A stretch of DNA of 64,000 nucleotides, taken from contig JAUNHQ010000008.1 of NCBI GenBank assembly GCA_030535425.1, positions 1 to 64,000 on the forward strand, read 5' to 3'. The notes under the pieces are model-generated. The model searched no databases, was not told the DNA's origin, and saw only the letters and a list, made by a program, of their open reading frames with translations. Below are positions 34,696 through 44,970 of this stretch, one piece after another. Position numbers and translations under genes: made by a program. How positions within the stretch are numbered: the first letter of the stretch is position 1; each line of letters begins with the position of its first letter. Origin of the DNA: Pseudomonadota bacterium. GTDB lineage: Bacteria > Pseudomonadota > Gammaproteobacteria > Burkholderiales > Burkholderiaceae_C.

Positions 34696-35346
34696 TCAAT
34701 CAATCCCGGGCCTCAAGTCCGTTCCCACCTTCGAAGCCGAGAGCATCCGCTCCACATAGCGCGCCACGGTGTCGATCTCCAGATTGACCTGCGAGCCTTC
34801 CGCCAGCGCGTGCAAAGCGGTGTTGTGCACCGTGTGTGGAATCAGGTTGATGGAGATGGTGCAGCCCTCGGCCCCATCGGTCACGGCGTTCACCGTCAAG
34901 CTCACGCCATTGACGGTGACAGAGCCTTTGTATGCCAGGTACTTGGCCAGCACCTGCGGCGCCAGGATACGCAGCTCCCAGCTTTCCCCCACCGGCGCAA
35001 AGCGCGTCACCCGGCCAATGCCATCCACGTGGCCTGACACGATGTGCCCGCCCAGGCGGTCATGCGCACGCAAGGCTTTTTCCAGGTTTACAGGCCCCGG
35101 CGCATCCAGCCCCGTGGTGCGCGCCAGCGACTCGGCTGAAATGTCAATCGTGAAGCGTCCCGCGCCCGCATCCAGCGTGGTAACGGTCATGCACGCCCCA
35201 TTGAGCGCAATGCTGTCGCCCAGAGCCACATCGTCCAAATAGCCCGCTGGCGCCTCGATTTCAAGCTGCTTGCCATGCGCCTGGCTGGCGCCCAGGTCGC
35301 GCGCCTGAACAATGCGCCCCACGCCAGTGATGATGCCTGTGAACAT
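34696..35346 (-). CDS. ribE: Riboflavin synthase, alpha subunit
   Basis: A 216-residue protein made of two lumazine-binding repeats. The first opens with MFTGIITGVGRI. The second repeat carries GGHIVSGHVDGIGRV near 98-112, and the first repeat has the matching ALNGACMTVT. It dismutates 6,7-dimethyl-8-ribityllumazine to riboflavin. The start at 35346 is the universally conserved MFTGI. G+C returns to the high level of the host genome. No other rib genes or FMN riboswitch are adjacent. The sequence between 35347 and 35559 shows nothing further. Confidence 0.95.
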   Translation of the reverse strand: MFTGIITGVGRIVQARDLGASQAHGKQLEIEAPAGYLDDVALGDSIALNGACMTVTTLDAGAGRFTIDISAESLARTTGLDAPGPVNLEKALRAHDRLGGHIVSGHVDGIGRVTRFAPVGESWELRILAPQVLAKYLAYKGSVTVNGVSLTVNAVTDGAEGCTISINLIPHTVHNTALHALAEGSQVNLEIDTVARYVERMLSASKVGTDLRPGID

Positions 35347-35559
35347 GAAAGAAAAACGCTGATGCGCTGTGGTGAATAGGTCAAAAAGGCGATGCTGCCT
35401 GAGCAAGCCGATATCTTATGGGGTGCGGCTTGCCACAAAATGCTCTCGCTGATCCGGCCGTGACAGTGGCTCTACCGTACTGTTGGCTTGCACCCAGGCC
35501 CAGTAGCTACATGCGCGGCTGGGTAACAAGCCCACATGCCGCGCAGCACACGGCAGCAG

Positions 35560-35820
35560 CTATCGCCCCATTTCCCTGCGGCGCACAGCAATCGGATCCA
35601 GCGCCGCGCCACGCTGGCGTTTGCGTGTGGGCCGGGCAGGCATGGGCGGAACTGCACGCTGGCGCTGGTGCGCAATCAGCTCGTCTTGCGCTTGCAACAC
35701 CAGCGCACGGCGCTGCACATGCGTCAGGTGCGGGTTGTGCAAGATGTCCACCACGCGGGCTGCGATGGCCCGCTCCACCGGATCGGCTGACTGGGATTCA
35801 ATAAAAGCCATAACTGACAT
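35560..35820 (-). CDS. Small hypothetical protein
   Basis: An 86-residue protein with an acidic N-terminal half (FIESQSADPVERAIAARVVD, then HNPHLTHVQRRALVLQAQDE) and a basic, Arg/Pro-rich tail. AAGGAGCAC lies five bases before the ATG at 35820, a strong translation start. No known domain is recognised; the helical N-terminus suggests a small interaction or regulatory protein. It lies between riboflavin synthase and the tRNA genes. Confidence 0.6.
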   Translation of the reverse strand: MSVMAFIESQSADPVERAIAARVVDILHNPHLTHVQRRALVLQAQDELIAHQRQRAVPPMPARPTRKRQRGAALDPIAVRRREMGR

Positions 35821-36010
35821 GTGTGCTCCTTGACTGAACACGCGCACCACCCAAAAGCCAGGACGTAGTAAGCCCCGCCGCAGCAAAAAAACCTGCTGCA
35901 GTGCGCGTGCACATTGCGTCAAGGAAACCGTCAGTTCATGTCGAAGAAAGACCCATCACAAGGCAGTTGAGACTGCGGCCAGCGACGACCGAAATACCCG
36001 CCAGTGCTAG

Positions 36011-36049
36011 AAAAAAACCCCGCAAGTCATGCAACTTGCGGGGCTTTTC
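36011..36049 (-). terminator. Rho-independent terminator after tRNA-Arg
   Basis: CCCCGCAAGT and ACTTGCGGGG pair perfectly around six bases. On the minus strand a run of seven T follows, eight bases downstream of the tRNA-Arg 3' end. Confidence 0.9.
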
Positions 36050-36056
36050 AATAAAG

Positions 36057-36133
36057 TGGCGCGGCTGGCAGGATTCGAACCCACGACCCCTTGGTTCGTA
36101 GCCAAGTACTCTATCCAACTGAGCTACAGCCGC
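36057..36133 (-). tRNA. tRNA-Arg(ACG)
   Basis: On the minus strand the cloverleaf starts GCGGCTGTAGCTCAG. The anticodon loop is CTACGAA and the T arm is GGGTTCGAATCC. The acceptor closes as CAGCCGC with discriminator G and an encoded CCA. It is the inosine-modified (ICG) arginine tRNA, and its product is transcribed together with the upstream CAU tRNA. Confidence 0.97.
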
Positions 36134-36160
36134 GCGAAGCTCGCAAGTATACACCATATT

Positions 36161-36237
<77 letters not shown>

Positions 36238-36256
36238 ACGCTGAAGACGGTGGATT

Positions 36257-37306
36257 CTAGCCAGTGGTCGCCGGTGGCTTGCTGCCCTGGCTGAGGGCAT
36301 TGCTGACCAGGCGGGCGGTGATGTCCACAATCTGGATCATGCGGTCGTAGGGCATGCGCGTGGGGCCAATCACGCCCAGCGTGCCCACGACCTGGCCATC
36401 GGCCTCGTAAGGGGCGCTGACGACCGACAAGTCTTCCACCGGCACGCTCTGGCTTTCGCCGCCGATGAAGATGCGCACCCCTTCCGCCTGGCTGGACATG
36501 TCCAGCAGGCGCATGAGCTGGGTCTTTTGCTCGAACAAGTCGAAGGCGCGGCGCAGCTGGTTCATGTCGCTGGAAAAGTCAGACACGGCCAGCAGGTTGC
36601 GTTCGCCAGAAATCACGACCTCGCCCTGCGCCTGACTCATGGCTTCGCTGCCGGCTTGCACGGCGGCCTGCATCAGCTGGGCCACTTCGCCGCGCAGCGT
36701 GTCCACCTCTTGCCGCAGGCGCTGGCGCACCTGCTCGATGTCCAGGCCCGAATAGTGCGCGTTGAGGTAGTTGGACGCTTCCAGCAACTCGACCGGCGTG
36801 TAATCGGTGTCGGTCAGCAGCACGCGGTTTTGCACGTCGCCATCGGGCGAGACGATGATGAGCAGCAGCCGCCGCTCGGACAGGCGCAGAAATTCAATGT
36901 GCCTGAACACCGACGAGCGCCTGGGCGCCATGACCACGCCCACGAACTGCGAGAGGTTGGACAGCAGCTGTGCAGCATGGGCAATGACCTTCTGCGGCGG
37001 CTGGTCAGCCGCCAGCGCGGGCGCGGGCAGTGCGGCTTGCAGCCCGGCCTTTTGCGCGGTGAGCATGGTGTCCACAAACAGGCGGTAGCCGCGCGCGGTG
37101 GGCACGCGCCCGGCTGAGGTGTGGGGGCTGGCAATCAGGCCCAGCTCCTCCAAATCGCTCATCACGTTGCGGATGGTGGCGGGCGACAGCTCCAGCCCCG
37201 CCGCGCGCGAAAGCGTGCGCGAACCCACGGGCTGGCCCTCGGCGATATAGCGCTCGATAAGGGCTTTGAGCAGCAATCTGGCACGGTCGTCGAGCATGTG
37301 AAACAT
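36257..37306 (-). CDS. hrcA: Heat-inducible transcription repressor HrcA
   Basis: A 349-residue HrcA. The N-terminal winged helix contains [20 protein letters not shown] and [18 protein letters not shown] (residues about 18-57). It is followed by [16 protein letters not shown] and the GAF-like central domain with GVVMAPRR. It represses groESL and related operons through the CIRCE element with GroEL as co-factor. No CIRCE sequence is seen in this intergenic region. AAGG lies ten bases before the ATG at 37306; the ATG at 37297 (MLDDRAR) is an alternative. Divergent from nadK. Confidence 0.95.
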   Translation of the reverse strand: MFHMLDDRARLLLKALIERYIAEGQPVGSRTLSRAAGLELSPATIRNVMSDLEELGLIASPHTSAGRVPTARGYRLFVDTMLTAQKAGLQAALPAPALAADQPPQKVIAHAAQLLSNLSQFVGVVMAPRRSSVFRHIEFLRLSERRLLLIIVSPDGDVQNRVLLTDTDYTPVELLEASNYLNAHYSGLDIEQVRQRLRQEVDTLRGEVAQLMQAAVQAGSEAMSQAQGEVVISGERNLLAVSDFSSDMNQLRRAFDLFEQKTQLMRLLDMSSQAEGVRIFIGGESQSVPVEDLSVVSAPYEADGQVVGTLGVIGPTRMPYDRMIQIVDITARLVSNALSQGSKPPATTG

Positions 37307-37350
37307 TATGATGTACCTTGCATTTGCGTCTGCCCCCTGCGCCCCACTCG

Positions 37351-38247
37351 ATGAGTCTTCAATTCCAACGCGTCGCCCTGGTCGGCAAGTACGCAGAAAC
37401 CCCTGTGGGCTCCATCGTGGAATCCACGCGCGAGGTCATTGCCGACATCGCGCAATTTCTCACCACGCTGGGCTGCCACGTGGTGCTGCCCGAACGTACC
37501 GCCGCCGCCACGGGCCTGACGCAATACCCTGCGCTGGACGTGGCCTCCATTGGCACGCAGTGCGATGTGGCCGTGGTGGTGGGCGGCGACGGCACCATGC
37601 TGGGCATTGGCCGGCGGCTGGCGCGCCACGGCACGCCGTTGATTGGCATCAACCAGGGGCGCCTGGGCTTCATGACCGACATTCCGCTGGACGAATACCG
37701 CCACGTGCTGCCCCCCATGCTGGAAGGCGACTACGAAGAAGACCAGCGCAGCTTGATGCTGGGCCGCGTAATACGCGATGGCCAGTGCGTGTTCGAGGCC
37801 TACGCCATGAACGACGTAGTGGTCAACCGCGGCGCAGTGGCCAGCATGGTGGAGTTGCGGGTGGAGGTCAATGGCCATTTCGTAGCCAACCACCGGGCCG
37901 ACGGCATCATCGTGGCCACGCCCACCGGCTCCACGGCCTATGCGCTGTCGGCAGGCGGTCCCTTGCTGCACCCGCTGGTGCCCGCCTGGGCGCTGGTGCC
38001 CATTGCGCCACACACGCTGTCCAATCGCCCCGTCGTGGTGGCCGACCCGGTGGAAGTGGCCATCGAAATCGTGTCTGGCAAAGACGCCAGTGCCAGCTTC
38101 GATATGCAGTCGCTGGCCTCGCTGCAACATGGCGATCGCATCATCGTGCGCCGTTCGGACCACCGCGCACACTTTTTGCATCCGCGTGGCTGGAACTACT
38201 TTGACACCCTGCGCAACAAGCTCCATTGGAACGAGGGAGGCGTCTGA
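37351..38247 (+). CDS. nadK: NAD kinase
   Basis: A 298-residue ATP-NAD kinase with the GGDGTML motif at 78-84. It also has [12 protein letters not shown] near 100-111, the NDVVVNRG stretch near 152 and the glycine-rich [16 protein letters not shown] near 190-205. It phosphorylates NAD to NADP in the cytoplasm. The start at 37351 (MSLQFQ) gives normal family length; an in-frame ATG at 37318 would overlap the hrcA promoter region. recN follows after 132 bases. Confidence 0.96.
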   Translation: MSLQFQRVALVGKYAETPVGSIVESTREVIADIAQFLTTLGCHVVLPERTAAATGLTQYPALDVASIGTQCDVAVVVGGDGTMLGIGRRLARHGTPLIGINQGRLGFMTDIPLDEYRHVLPPMLEGDYEEDQRSLMLGRVIRDGQCVFEAYAMNDVVVNRGAVASMVELRVEVNGHFVANHRADGIIVATPTGSTAYALSAGGPLLHPLVPAWALVPIAPHTLSNRPVVVADPVEVAIEIVSGKDASASFDMQSLASLQHGDRIIVRRSDHRAHFLHPRGWNYFDTLRNKLHWNEGGV

Positions 38248-38379
38248 CCCCCTGCCTGCCTTTCCCCAGGCACGACGCTGGTGACCAGGACAAATCCCAG
38301 GCCACGGCGCCCCACTCTGGCCCTCTGGCTCGGCCCTTGCTTCACCATCACGCGCAACTTTGTTGAATACCCCTGACCC

Positions 38380-40110
38380 ATGGCCCTGCTCACCTTAAGC
38401 CTGCGCGATTTCGTCATCGTGCCCGCGCTGGATCTGGATCTGTCTGGCGGCTTTACGGCCCTGACCGGCGAAACCGGCGCGGGCAAATCGATCCTGATCG
38501 ACGCGCTGCAACTGCTGCTGGGCGGGCGCGGCGATGCGCTGTGGGTGCGCGAAGGCCGACCCCGCTGCGAACTGGCGGCCGAGTTCGACACCCCCGCGCC
38601 CGCGCGCGCCTGGCTGGCTGCCAACGGCTTTGAGCCGGCGCAAGACGGCGAAAGCAGCGCCACCGTGCTGCTGCGCCGCGCCATCGACGCGGCAGGCAAA
38701 AGCCGCGCCTGGATCAACGGCTGCGCCGCCACCGTGGCGCAACTGCGCGAGCTGGGCCAATGGCTGGTGGACATCCACGGCCAGCACGCCTGGCAAAGCC
38801 TGACCCGCGCCGCCGCCGTGCGCGCCCTGCTCGACGCCTATGCCAGCGCCAGCGTGCAGCCCGTGGCCAGCGCCTGGCAAGCCTGGCAGCAGGCCCAAAC
38901 CGCCTGGCAGCAAGCCCAGGCCGCGCAAGACAGCCTGACGCAAGAGCGCGAACGCCTGCTGTGGCAGATTGGCGAGCTTGACAAACTGGCCCCCGCCGCA
39001 GGCGAATGGGACGAACTGAACCAGCGCCACACCCGCCTGTCGCACGCGCAAGCGCTGATTGACGCGGCCAGCGCCGCCTGCGACGCGCTGGAAGGCAGCG
39101 ACCCCGCCAGCCGCCACGGCGCCAGCAGCGGCGCCCTGCCCGCCCTGGCCCGCGCGCAGCAGGCGCTGCAAGCGCAAAGCGGCATTGAGCCCGCCTTCAC
39201 CCCCTTGATCGACGCGCTGGAAGCCGCCCTGGCCCAGGCGCAAGACACGGCCCACGGCCTGCACGCCTGGCTGCGCCGCGCCGAACCCGACCCCGACCAA
39301 CTGGCCGCGCTGGACGAGCGCATGGGCCACTGGCTGGGCCTGGCACGCCGCTACCGCCGCCCCCCCGAAGACCTGCCCGAGCTGCTGGTCAGCTGGCGTG
39401 CCGAGCTGGCCCGCCTGGAATCCGCCGCTGACTTGGACAGCCTGGCGCGCACCGCCGCCCAGGCCCGCGCCGCCTATGACCAAGCCGCTGCGCAACTGTC
39501 GCGCCAGCGCGCCGCCGCCGCACCCCGGCTGGCCCAGGCCGTCACCCAGGCCATGCAATCGCTGGGCATGGCCGGCGGGCGCTTTGACGTCGCCCTGCAG
39601 CCCCTGCCCGCCCCAGCCGCGCACGGGCTGGAAAACGTGGTCTTTCAAGTCGCCGCGCACGAAGGCGCCACCCCCCGCCCCATTGAGCGCGTGGCCTCCG
39701 GCGGCGAGCTCTCGCGCCTGGCCCTGGCCATTGCCGTCACCACCAGCCGGCTGGGCGATGCGGACACGCTGGTGTTCGACGAAGTAGACGCCGGCGTGGG
39801 CGGCGCCGTGGCCGCCACCGTGGGCCAATTGCTGCGCCAGCTGGGGCAAGACCGGCAGGTGCTGTGCATCACCCACCTGCCGCAAGTGGCCGCCTGCGCC
39901 GACCACCACCTGCGCGTGGCCAAGCAGGCGCAAGACGGCGCCACCGTCAGCCAGGTGGCCCCCATCACGGGCGATGCCCGCACCGCCGAAATCGCCCGCA
40001 TGCTGGGCGGCGACAGCACCTCGCCCACCACCTTGGCCCACGCGCGTGAAATGCTGGCGGCATCTGCCGCCCGCGACGCATTGGCCTCGCCGCCCGTCTC
40101 GCACACATGA
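38380..40110 (+). CDS. recN: DNA repair protein RecN
   Basis: A 576-residue SMC-like ATPase. Walker A GETGAGKS is at 30-37 and the HGQHAWQSL motif near 130. A central Ala/Gln-rich coiled coil runs from about 160 to 365. The ABC signature [14 protein letters not shown] lies near 440 and Walker [12 protein letters not shown] near 464. RecN acts early in recombinational repair of double-strand breaks. No clear LexA box is visible upstream. Its stop overlaps an in-frame ATG of rapZ, so the two genes may be coupled. Confidence 0.95.
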   Translation: MALLTLSLRDFVIVPALDLDLSGGFTALTGETGAGKSILIDALQLLLGGRGDALWVREGRPRCELAAEFDTPAPARAWLAANGFEPAQDGESSATVLLRRAIDAAGKSRAWINGCAATVAQLRELGQWLVDIHGQHAWQSLTRAAAVRALLDAYASASVQPVASAWQAWQQAQTAWQQAQAAQDSLTQERERLLWQIGELDKLAPAAGEWDELNQRHTRLSHAQALIDAASAACDALEGSDPASRHGASSGALPALARAQQALQAQSGIEPAFTPLIDALEAALAQAQDTAHGLHAWLRRAEPDPDQLAALDERMGHWLGLARRYRRPPEDLPELLVSWRAELARLESAADLDSLARTAAQARAAYDQAAAQLSRQRAAAAPRLAQAVTQAMQSLGMAGGRFDVALQPLPAPAAHGLENVVFQVAAHEGATPRPIERVASGGELSRLALAIAVTTSRLGDADTLVFDEVDAGVGGAVAATVGQLLRQLGQDRQVLCITHLPQVAACADHHLRVAKQAQDGATVSQVAPITGDARTAEIARMLGGDSTSPTTLAHAREMLAASAARDALASPPVSHT

Positions 40111-40121
40111 AAGGCGTGCAT

Positions 40122-40994
40122 ATGAACAACATGGAACTGGTCACCATCACCGGCCTGTCCGGTTCAGGCAAGTCTGTGGCTCTGAATGCGCTGGAAGACG
40201 CAGGCCACTACTGCGTGGACAATCTGCCGCCCGAGCTGCTGGAGCCGCTGATCCTGCTGGAGCGCGAGCGCAACGTGCGCCGGCTGGCTGTCGCCATGGA
40301 CGCACGCAGCGGCCAGTCTCTGCCTCAGCTGCCCTTATTGCTTCACGGCCTGCGCGACAAAGGGGTGGACGTGCGCCCCCTGTTCCTCGATGCCAACGAC
40401 CACACCCTGGTGCGCCGCTTTTCCGAAACACGGCGGCGCCACCCGCTGTCCCGGCCCGGCGACACGAATGACCAGCAGGGATTGATACAGGCTATCGCGC
40501 GTGAGCGCGAACTGCTGGCCGACTTGCGCGAGCGTTCGCACGTCATTGATACCAGCCATCTGCGCACAGCGCAGTTGCTGGCGTATGTAAAAGAGTTGAT
40601 CGCCGCGCCAGCTTCGCACCTGACGCTGGTGTTCGAATCCTTTGCCTTCAAGCGCGGCATCACGCTGGATGCAGACTATGTGTTTGACGTGCGCATGCTG
40701 CCCAACCCCCACTACGAGCCCGCGCTGCGTGCCATGACCGGGCGCGACCAGCCTGTGATCGAATTTCTGGATGCCAGGCCTGAAGTGCAGCGCATGCTGG
40801 ATCACATCACTGACTTCCTGCACCACTGGCTACCTGCCCTGGCGCGAGATCACCGCAGCTACGTCACCGTGGCCATCGGCTGCACGGGTGGGCAACACCG
40901 TTCGGTCTACTTGGTGGAACAGCTGGCCGCACGTTTTAGTGGCGACTGGCTGACCCTCAGACGTCACCGCGAAATGCTGCCAGCCAAGCCCTGA
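40122..40994 (+). CDS. rapZ: RNase adapter protein RapZ
   Basis: A 290-residue P-loop protein with Walker A GLSGSGKS at 11-18. [15 protein letters not shown] follows near 28-42, then [20 protein letters not shown] (residues about 86-105). The C-terminal [18 protein letters not shown] near 250 is the conserved RNA/ligand-binding end. In E. coli RapZ guides RNase E to GlmZ and senses glucosamine-6-phosphate. In most betaproteobacteria its role is less clear. AAGGCG lies seven bases before 40122. The in-frame ATG at 40107 overlaps the recN stop and is an alternative start. Confidence 0.94.
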   Translation: MNNMELVTITGLSGSGKSVALNALEDAGHYCVDNLPPELLEPLILLERERNVRRLAVAMDARSGQSLPQLPLLLHGLRDKGVDVRPLFLDANDHTLVRRFSETRRRHPLSRPGDTNDQQGLIQAIARERELLADLRERSHVIDTSHLRTAQLLAYVKELIAAPASHLTLVFESFAFKRGITLDADYVFDVRMLPNPHYEPALRAMTGRDQPVIEFLDARPEVQRMLDHITDFLHHWLPALARDHRSYVTVAIGCTGGQHRSVYLVEQLAARFSGDWLTLRRHREMLPAKP

Positions 40995-40996
40995 CC

Positions 40997-41704
40997 CTAC
41001 ACCTCCAGCCACTCCTTGCGAATGGCCGCATCGGCGCGCAGCTGATCCGGCGTGCCGTCAAAGACGATGGCGCCGTGGCCCATGACCAGGGCGCGGTCTG
41101 AGATGTGCATGGCGATGGTGAGCTTTTGCTCGATCAGCAGCACGGACACGCCGCGCTCTTTAAGCTTTTGCAGGTATTCACCCACCAGCTCCACGATCTT
41201 GGGCGCCAGCCCTTCGGTGGGCTCGTCAATCAGGATCAGATCCGGGTCGCCCATCAGCGTGCGGCACAGGGTGAGCATTTGCTGCTCGCCGCCTGAGAGC
41301 ACGCCCGCTTCCGTGTGTTCGCGCTCTTTCAGGCGCGGGAACATAGCGTACATGTCGTCAAAGCTCCAGCGGCTGCCCTTGCCCGAGCCTTTCTGGCCCA
41401 GCAGCAGGTTCTGGTGCACGGTCAGCTTAGGAAACACGTCGCGGCTTTCGGGCACGTAGCCCAGGCCCAGGTGGGCAATCTGGTAGGGCGTTTTGCCCAG
41501 AATGTGCCGGCCCTTGAACAGCACGGCGCCGCTGGCTTGCACCATGCCCATGATGGCCTTGGCGGTGGTGGAGCGGCCCGAGCCGTTGCGCCCCAGCAGG
41601 GCCACGATTTCGCCGGGCTGCACGTCAAAGCTGACGCCGTGCAGCACATGGCTTTTGCCGTAGTAAGCGTGCAGATCCAGCACTTGCAGCATGGGTTCGC
41701 TCAT
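40997..41704 (-). CDS. livF: Branched-chain-type ABC transporter ATPase LivF, with Arg in Walker A
   Basis: A 235-residue ATPase of the LivF group. Walker A reads GRNGSGRST (38-46), with Arg44 where Lys is normal. The signature LSGGEQQML lies near 140 and Walker B LILIDEPTEGL near 160. It should form a heterodimer with LivG under the LivHM permease. The Arg substitution is known in some LivF subfamilies, so the partner ATPase may carry most of the hydrolysis. It ends two bases from rapZ and is the last gene of the liv operon. Confidence 0.93.
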   Translation of the reverse strand: MSEPMLQVLDLHAYYGKSHVLHGVSFDVQPGEIVALLGRNGSGRSTTAKAIMGMVQASGAVLFKGRHILGKTPYQIAHLGLGYVPESRDVFPKLTVHQNLLLGQKGSGKGSRWSFDDMYAMFPRLKEREHTEAGVLSGGEQQMLTLCRTLMGDPDLILIDEPTEGLAPKIVELVGEYLQKLKERGVSVLLIEQKLTIAMHISDRALVMGHGAIVFDGTPDQLRADAAIRKEWLEV

Positions 41705-41709
41705 GGTGT

Positions 41710-42483
41710 TCAGTGTCCTCCTGCGGCTTGCGCCTCGGCCACGGCAGAGCCGAGGTAGGCTTCTTGCACGCGCGCGTTGGCGCGCACGGCTTGCGGCGTG
41801 TCAAAGGCAAGCACTTCGCCATACACCACCACGGCGATGCGGTCGGCCAGGCCAAAGACCACGCCCATGTCGTGCTCCACCGTCAGCAGGGTTTTGCCTT
41901 CGGTGACTTCACGGATGAGCTGGATGAAATGCGCGGTTTCGGTGGTGCTCATGCCGGCGGTGGGTTCGTCCAGCAAGATGACGTTGGCGCCGCCGGCGAT
42001 AGTGATGCCGATTTCCAGCGCGCGCTGCTCGGCATAGGTCAGGTTCATGGCCTGCACGTCACGCTTTTTCTCCAGGTGTATCTGGTGCAGCAGTTGCTCG
42101 GCGCGTTCGTTGGCGTCGTGCAGGTTGGCCAGGAACTTCCAGAACGCATAGCGGTAGCCCAGGCTCCACAGCACGCCGCAGCGCAGGTTTTCAAACACGC
42201 TGAGCTTGGGAAAGATGTTGGTGATCTGAAAGCTGCGCGACAGGCCCATGCGGTTGATCTCGAACGGGCGCTTGCCGTCGATGCGCTGGCCACCCAGCAG
42301 TATTTCGCCGCTGGTGGGGGCAAAGCGCCCGCTGATGAGGTTGAACAGCGTGGACTTGCCCGCGCCGTTGGGGCCAATGACGGCCACGCGCTCGCCCGGC
42401 TGCACGGCCAGGCTCACGCCACGGATGATTTCGCTTTTGCCAAAGCGCTTGCAGACGTTTTTCAGCTCCAGCGCGGCGCTCAT
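41710..42483 (-). CDS. livG: Branched-chain-type ABC transporter ATPase LivG
   Basis: A 257-residue ATPase. It has canonical Walker A GPNGAGKST (37-45), GLSRSFQITNIFPKLSVFEN (residues about 83-102), the LivG-type signature LTYAEQRALEIGI near 165 and VILLDEPTAGMS near 183. It overlaps the livM stop by four bases (ATGA at 42480-42483), so translation is coupled. A much longer open frame reaching 43218 in the same phase is the antisense-like read-through of livM and is not part of the protein. Confidence 0.94.
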   Translation of the reverse strand: MSAALELKNVCKRFGKSEIIRGVSLAVQPGERVAVIGPNGAGKSTLFNLISGRFAPTSGEILLGGQRIDGKRPFEINRMGLSRSFQITNIFPKLSVFENLRCGVLWSLGYRYAFWKFLANLHDANERAEQLLHQIHLEKKRDVQAMNLTYAEQRALEIGITIAGGANVILLDEPTAGMSTTETAHFIQLIREVTEGKTLLTVEHDMGVVFGLADRIAVVVYGEVLAFDTPQAVRANARVQEAYLGSAVAEAQAAGGH

Positions 42484-43781
42484 GATGCTTGGGCCTCCAG
42501 GGTTTTCTTGTCGATGAGAGACTGCACCATGCCCCACACCTGCATGAAGCGCTGGCGCGCCACGTGCAGCAGGCCCAGGCCCGCAAGGGCCACGGCAGCG
42601 GCGCCCAGCCAGTGGGCGGGGCTGCGCACGTTCAGCGTCAGGCCGGCAAAGCGCAGGGTGTCGCTCATGGCGGCGTTCAGTTGCAGGTGATAGATCATCT
42701 CGATCAACGCGCCGCTGCCAGCCAGCAGCACCAGCAGGGCGGCGCCCAGCATCAGGTAATTGGGCAGCAGCACTTTCAGCATGCCGTGCGATGCCACACG
42801 CACGTTGTGCATGACGATGGCGGCCAGCCCGCCGGGCGCATACATCACCATCAGCAAGAAGACCAGCCCCAGGTACAGCAGCCAGGCCTGCGTCAGCTCC
42901 GACATCCACACAATGGCCAGCACCATCAGCACGCCGCCGATGATGGGGCCGAAGAACACCGTGGCCCCGCCCAAAAAGGTGAACAGCAGATAAGCGCCCG
43001 AGCGGTGCGCGCCCACCACCTCGGCGGTGACGATCTCGAACAAGATGGCGCCCAGCCCGCCCGCCACGCCGGCAAAAAAGCCAGAGATCATGAACGCCAG
43101 GTAGCGCACCCACTGGGTGTTGTAGCCAATGAATTCCACGCGCTCGGGGTTGTCGCGCACGGCATTCAGAATGCGCCCCAGCGGCGTGCGGGTGAAGGCA
43201 AACATCAGCGCCACGCACACGAAGGTGTAGAGGGCGATCAGGTAATACACCTGAATGGTCGGGCCGAAGCTGATGCCCATCACCGGATCGCCCACCACGC
43301 GGTCGGCAGAGATGCCGGCCTCGCCGCCAAAGAACTCAGAAAACATCAGCGACATGGCAAACACCAGCTCGCCCATGCCCAGCGTGATCATGGCAAAGGT
43401 GGTGCCCGCACGCCGCGTGCTGACCCAGCCGAACAGGGCCGCAAAAAACAGCCCCGCCAGCCCGCCCACAATGGGCAGCAGACTCACCGGCAGCCAGCTC
43501 AGCCCCCCCTCGCCCATGCGCACCAGGGCATGAATGGCAAAGTAAGAGCCCAGCCCCGAATACACCGCATGGCCAAAGCTGAGCATGCCGCCGTGGCCAA
43601 GCAGCATGTTGTAAGACAGGCAGGCAATGATGGCGATGCCCATCTGCGACAGCATGCTCACCGCCAGGCTGCTGCCAAACACCTGCGGTGCCAGCAGCAG
43701 CACCAGGGCAAAGCCACCCCAGATCATCACGCGAGGCCAGTTCATGCCCTGCCGCTGCAAAGAAGAAGATGTGTTCACCAT
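42480..43781 (-). CDS. livM: Branched-chain-type ABC transporter permease LivM
   Basis: A 433-residue permease, longer than the usual 320-350 because of extra hydrophobic segments at the C-terminus (about 330-410). The family core includes SYNMLLGHGGMLSFGHAVYSG (near 40-60), GWVSTRRAGTTFAMITLGMGEL (near 115-135, shown as GWVSTRRAGTTFAM) and RDNPERVEFIGYNTQWVRYL near 210. It pairs with LivH. I used the ATG at 43781 (MVNTSSS); the ATG at 43745 is possible. Confidence 0.92.
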   Translation of the reverse strand: MVNTSSSLQRQGMNWPRVMIWGGFALVLLLAPQVFGSSLAVSMLSQMGIAIIACLSYNMLLGHGGMLSFGHAVYSGLGSYFAIHALVRMGEGGLSWLPVSLLPIVGGLAGLFFAALFGWVSTRRAGTTFAMITLGMGELVFAMSLMFSEFFGGEAGISADRVVGDPVMGISFGPTIQVYYLIALYTFVCVALMFAFTRTPLGRILNAVRDNPERVEFIGYNTQWVRYLAFMISGFFAGVAGGLGAILFEIVTAEVVGAHRSGAYLLFTFLGGATVFFGPIIGGVLMVLAIVWMSELTQAWLLYLGLVFLLMVMYAPGGLAAIVMHNVRVASHGMLKVLLPNYLMLGAALLVLLAGSGALIEMIYHLQLNAAMSDTLRFAGLTLNVRSPAHWLGAAAVALAGLGLLHVARQRFMQVWGMVQSLIDKKTLEAQAS

Positions 43782-43935
43782 AAGGTCGTTTCCGTTCTTC
43801 CGCTCAAATCCCATCCATCACGGCCTGCTCCCCTGCCCCCGCACAATCCAGAACGCCGCGCCTGGGGGCCCCGCCCTTGAGCGCCAGCGTTGTCCCTCTG
43901 GGGCAAAGGCGCCAAAGGCGGCTTAAAGGGAGGAT

Positions 43936-44970
43936 CTAGGTCTCTCTCTTGCCCATCAACCCCCGTGGCCTGAAGATCAGCATCAGCACCAAAAACAGGT
44001 ACGGCAGGATGGGCGCCACCTGCGCCACGGTGAGCTTGAGCACCGTCAGCTCGCTGGCGCTGGCACTGGGCGTGATGCCCATGGCGCGCATCAGATCCAG
44101 CGTGGAAAAGTCCACCGACACGGCCATGGTCTGCACGATGCCGATCACCAGCGAGGCAATGAAGGCCCCGGCCAGCGAACCCAGCCCGCCAATGACCACC
44201 ACCACAAAAATGATGGGCCCCACGGCCAGGGCCATGGCCGGCTCGGTGACGAAAGTGCTGCCGCCAATCACCCCGGCCAGGCCCGCCAGCGCCGTGCCCA
44301 CGCCAAACACCAGCATGAACACGCGCGGCACGTTGTGCCCCAGCGCCTGCACCGTCTCCGGGTGCGTCAGCGCCGCCTGAATGACCAGGCCAATGCGCGT
44401 GCGCGTGAGCATCAGCCACAGCCCCATCAGCATGCCAATGGCCACCAGCCCCATGAAGGCGCGCGTGGCCGGGAAAGGCGTGCACACCACGCGGCCTGCG
44501 GCCTCCACCGCACCGCACACGCCGGGCGCAGCCGCGCCCAGCACCGCTTGCATGCCTTCTACCGGGTGGTGAATCAGCGTGAAAGCCGGCCCGCTGAGCA
44601 AGGCTGGCGGGCGAAACTCCATGGGCGTGCGGCCCCAGATGAGCTGCACCACTTCCAAAATGACGTAAGACAGGCCAAACGTGACCAGCAGCTCCGGCAC
44701 GTGGCCAAAGGCATGCACGCGGCGCAGCGAAAAACGCTCAAACAGCGCCCCCAGCCCGCCCACCACCAGCGGCGCCACCAGCAGCGCCAGCCAAAAGCCC
44801 AGCCAGCCCGACAGCGCATAGGCGATGTACGCGCCCAGCATGTAAAAGCTGGCGTGCGCAAAGTTCAGCACCCCCATCAGGCTGAAGATCAGCGTCAGCC
44901 CGGAGCTGAGCATGAACAGCAGCAGCCCGTAGCTCAGGCCGTTGAGCAAGGAGACGATCAGCAGTTCCAT
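43936..44970 (-). CDS. livH: Branched-chain-type ABC transporter permease LivH
   Basis: A 344-residue permease. The typical opening is MELLIVSLLNGLSYGLLLFM. MGVLNFAHASFYMLGAYIAY lies near 32-51 and VIGGLGSLAGAFIASLVIG near 260. A loop of about 40 residues near 140-180 (with HHPVEGMQAVLGAAAPG) is longer than in E. coli LivH. Together with LivM it forms the membrane channel. It lies 154 bases upstream of livM and 217 downstream of livK. Confidence 0.93.
   Translation of the reverse strand: MELLIVSLLNGLSYGLLLFMLSSGLTLIFSLMGVLNFAHASFYMLGAYIAYALSGWLGFWLALLVAPLVVGGLGALFERFSLRRVHAFGHVPELLVTFGLSYVILEVVQLIWGRTPMEFRPPALLSGPAFTLIHHPVEGMQAVLGAAAPGVCGAVEAAGRVVCTPFPATRAFMGLVAIGMLMGLWLMLTRTRIGLVIQAALTHPETVQALGHNVPRVFMLVFGVGTALAGLAGVIGGSTFVTEPAMALAVGPIIFVVVVIGGLGSLAGAFIASLVIGIVQTMAVSVDFSTLDLMRAMGITPSASASELTVLKLTVAQVAPILPYLFLVLMLIFRPRGLMGKRET

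Noticed and set aside
35347..35559. FMN riboswitch upstream of riboflavin synthase
   Set aside because: No RFN-element core motifs could be recognised.
37307..37350. CIRCE operator expected near hrcA
   Set aside because: No TTAGCACTC-N9-GAGTGCTAA-like sequence is present, so autoregulation cannot be claimed.
38248..38379. LexA box upstream of recN
   Set aside because: No CTGT-N8-ACAG-like element was found in the gap.
42484..43218. Extended N-terminal part of the LivG frame
   Set aside because: The residues before the livG ATG at 42483 overlap livM, are Arg/Gly-rich and unlike any ATPase.
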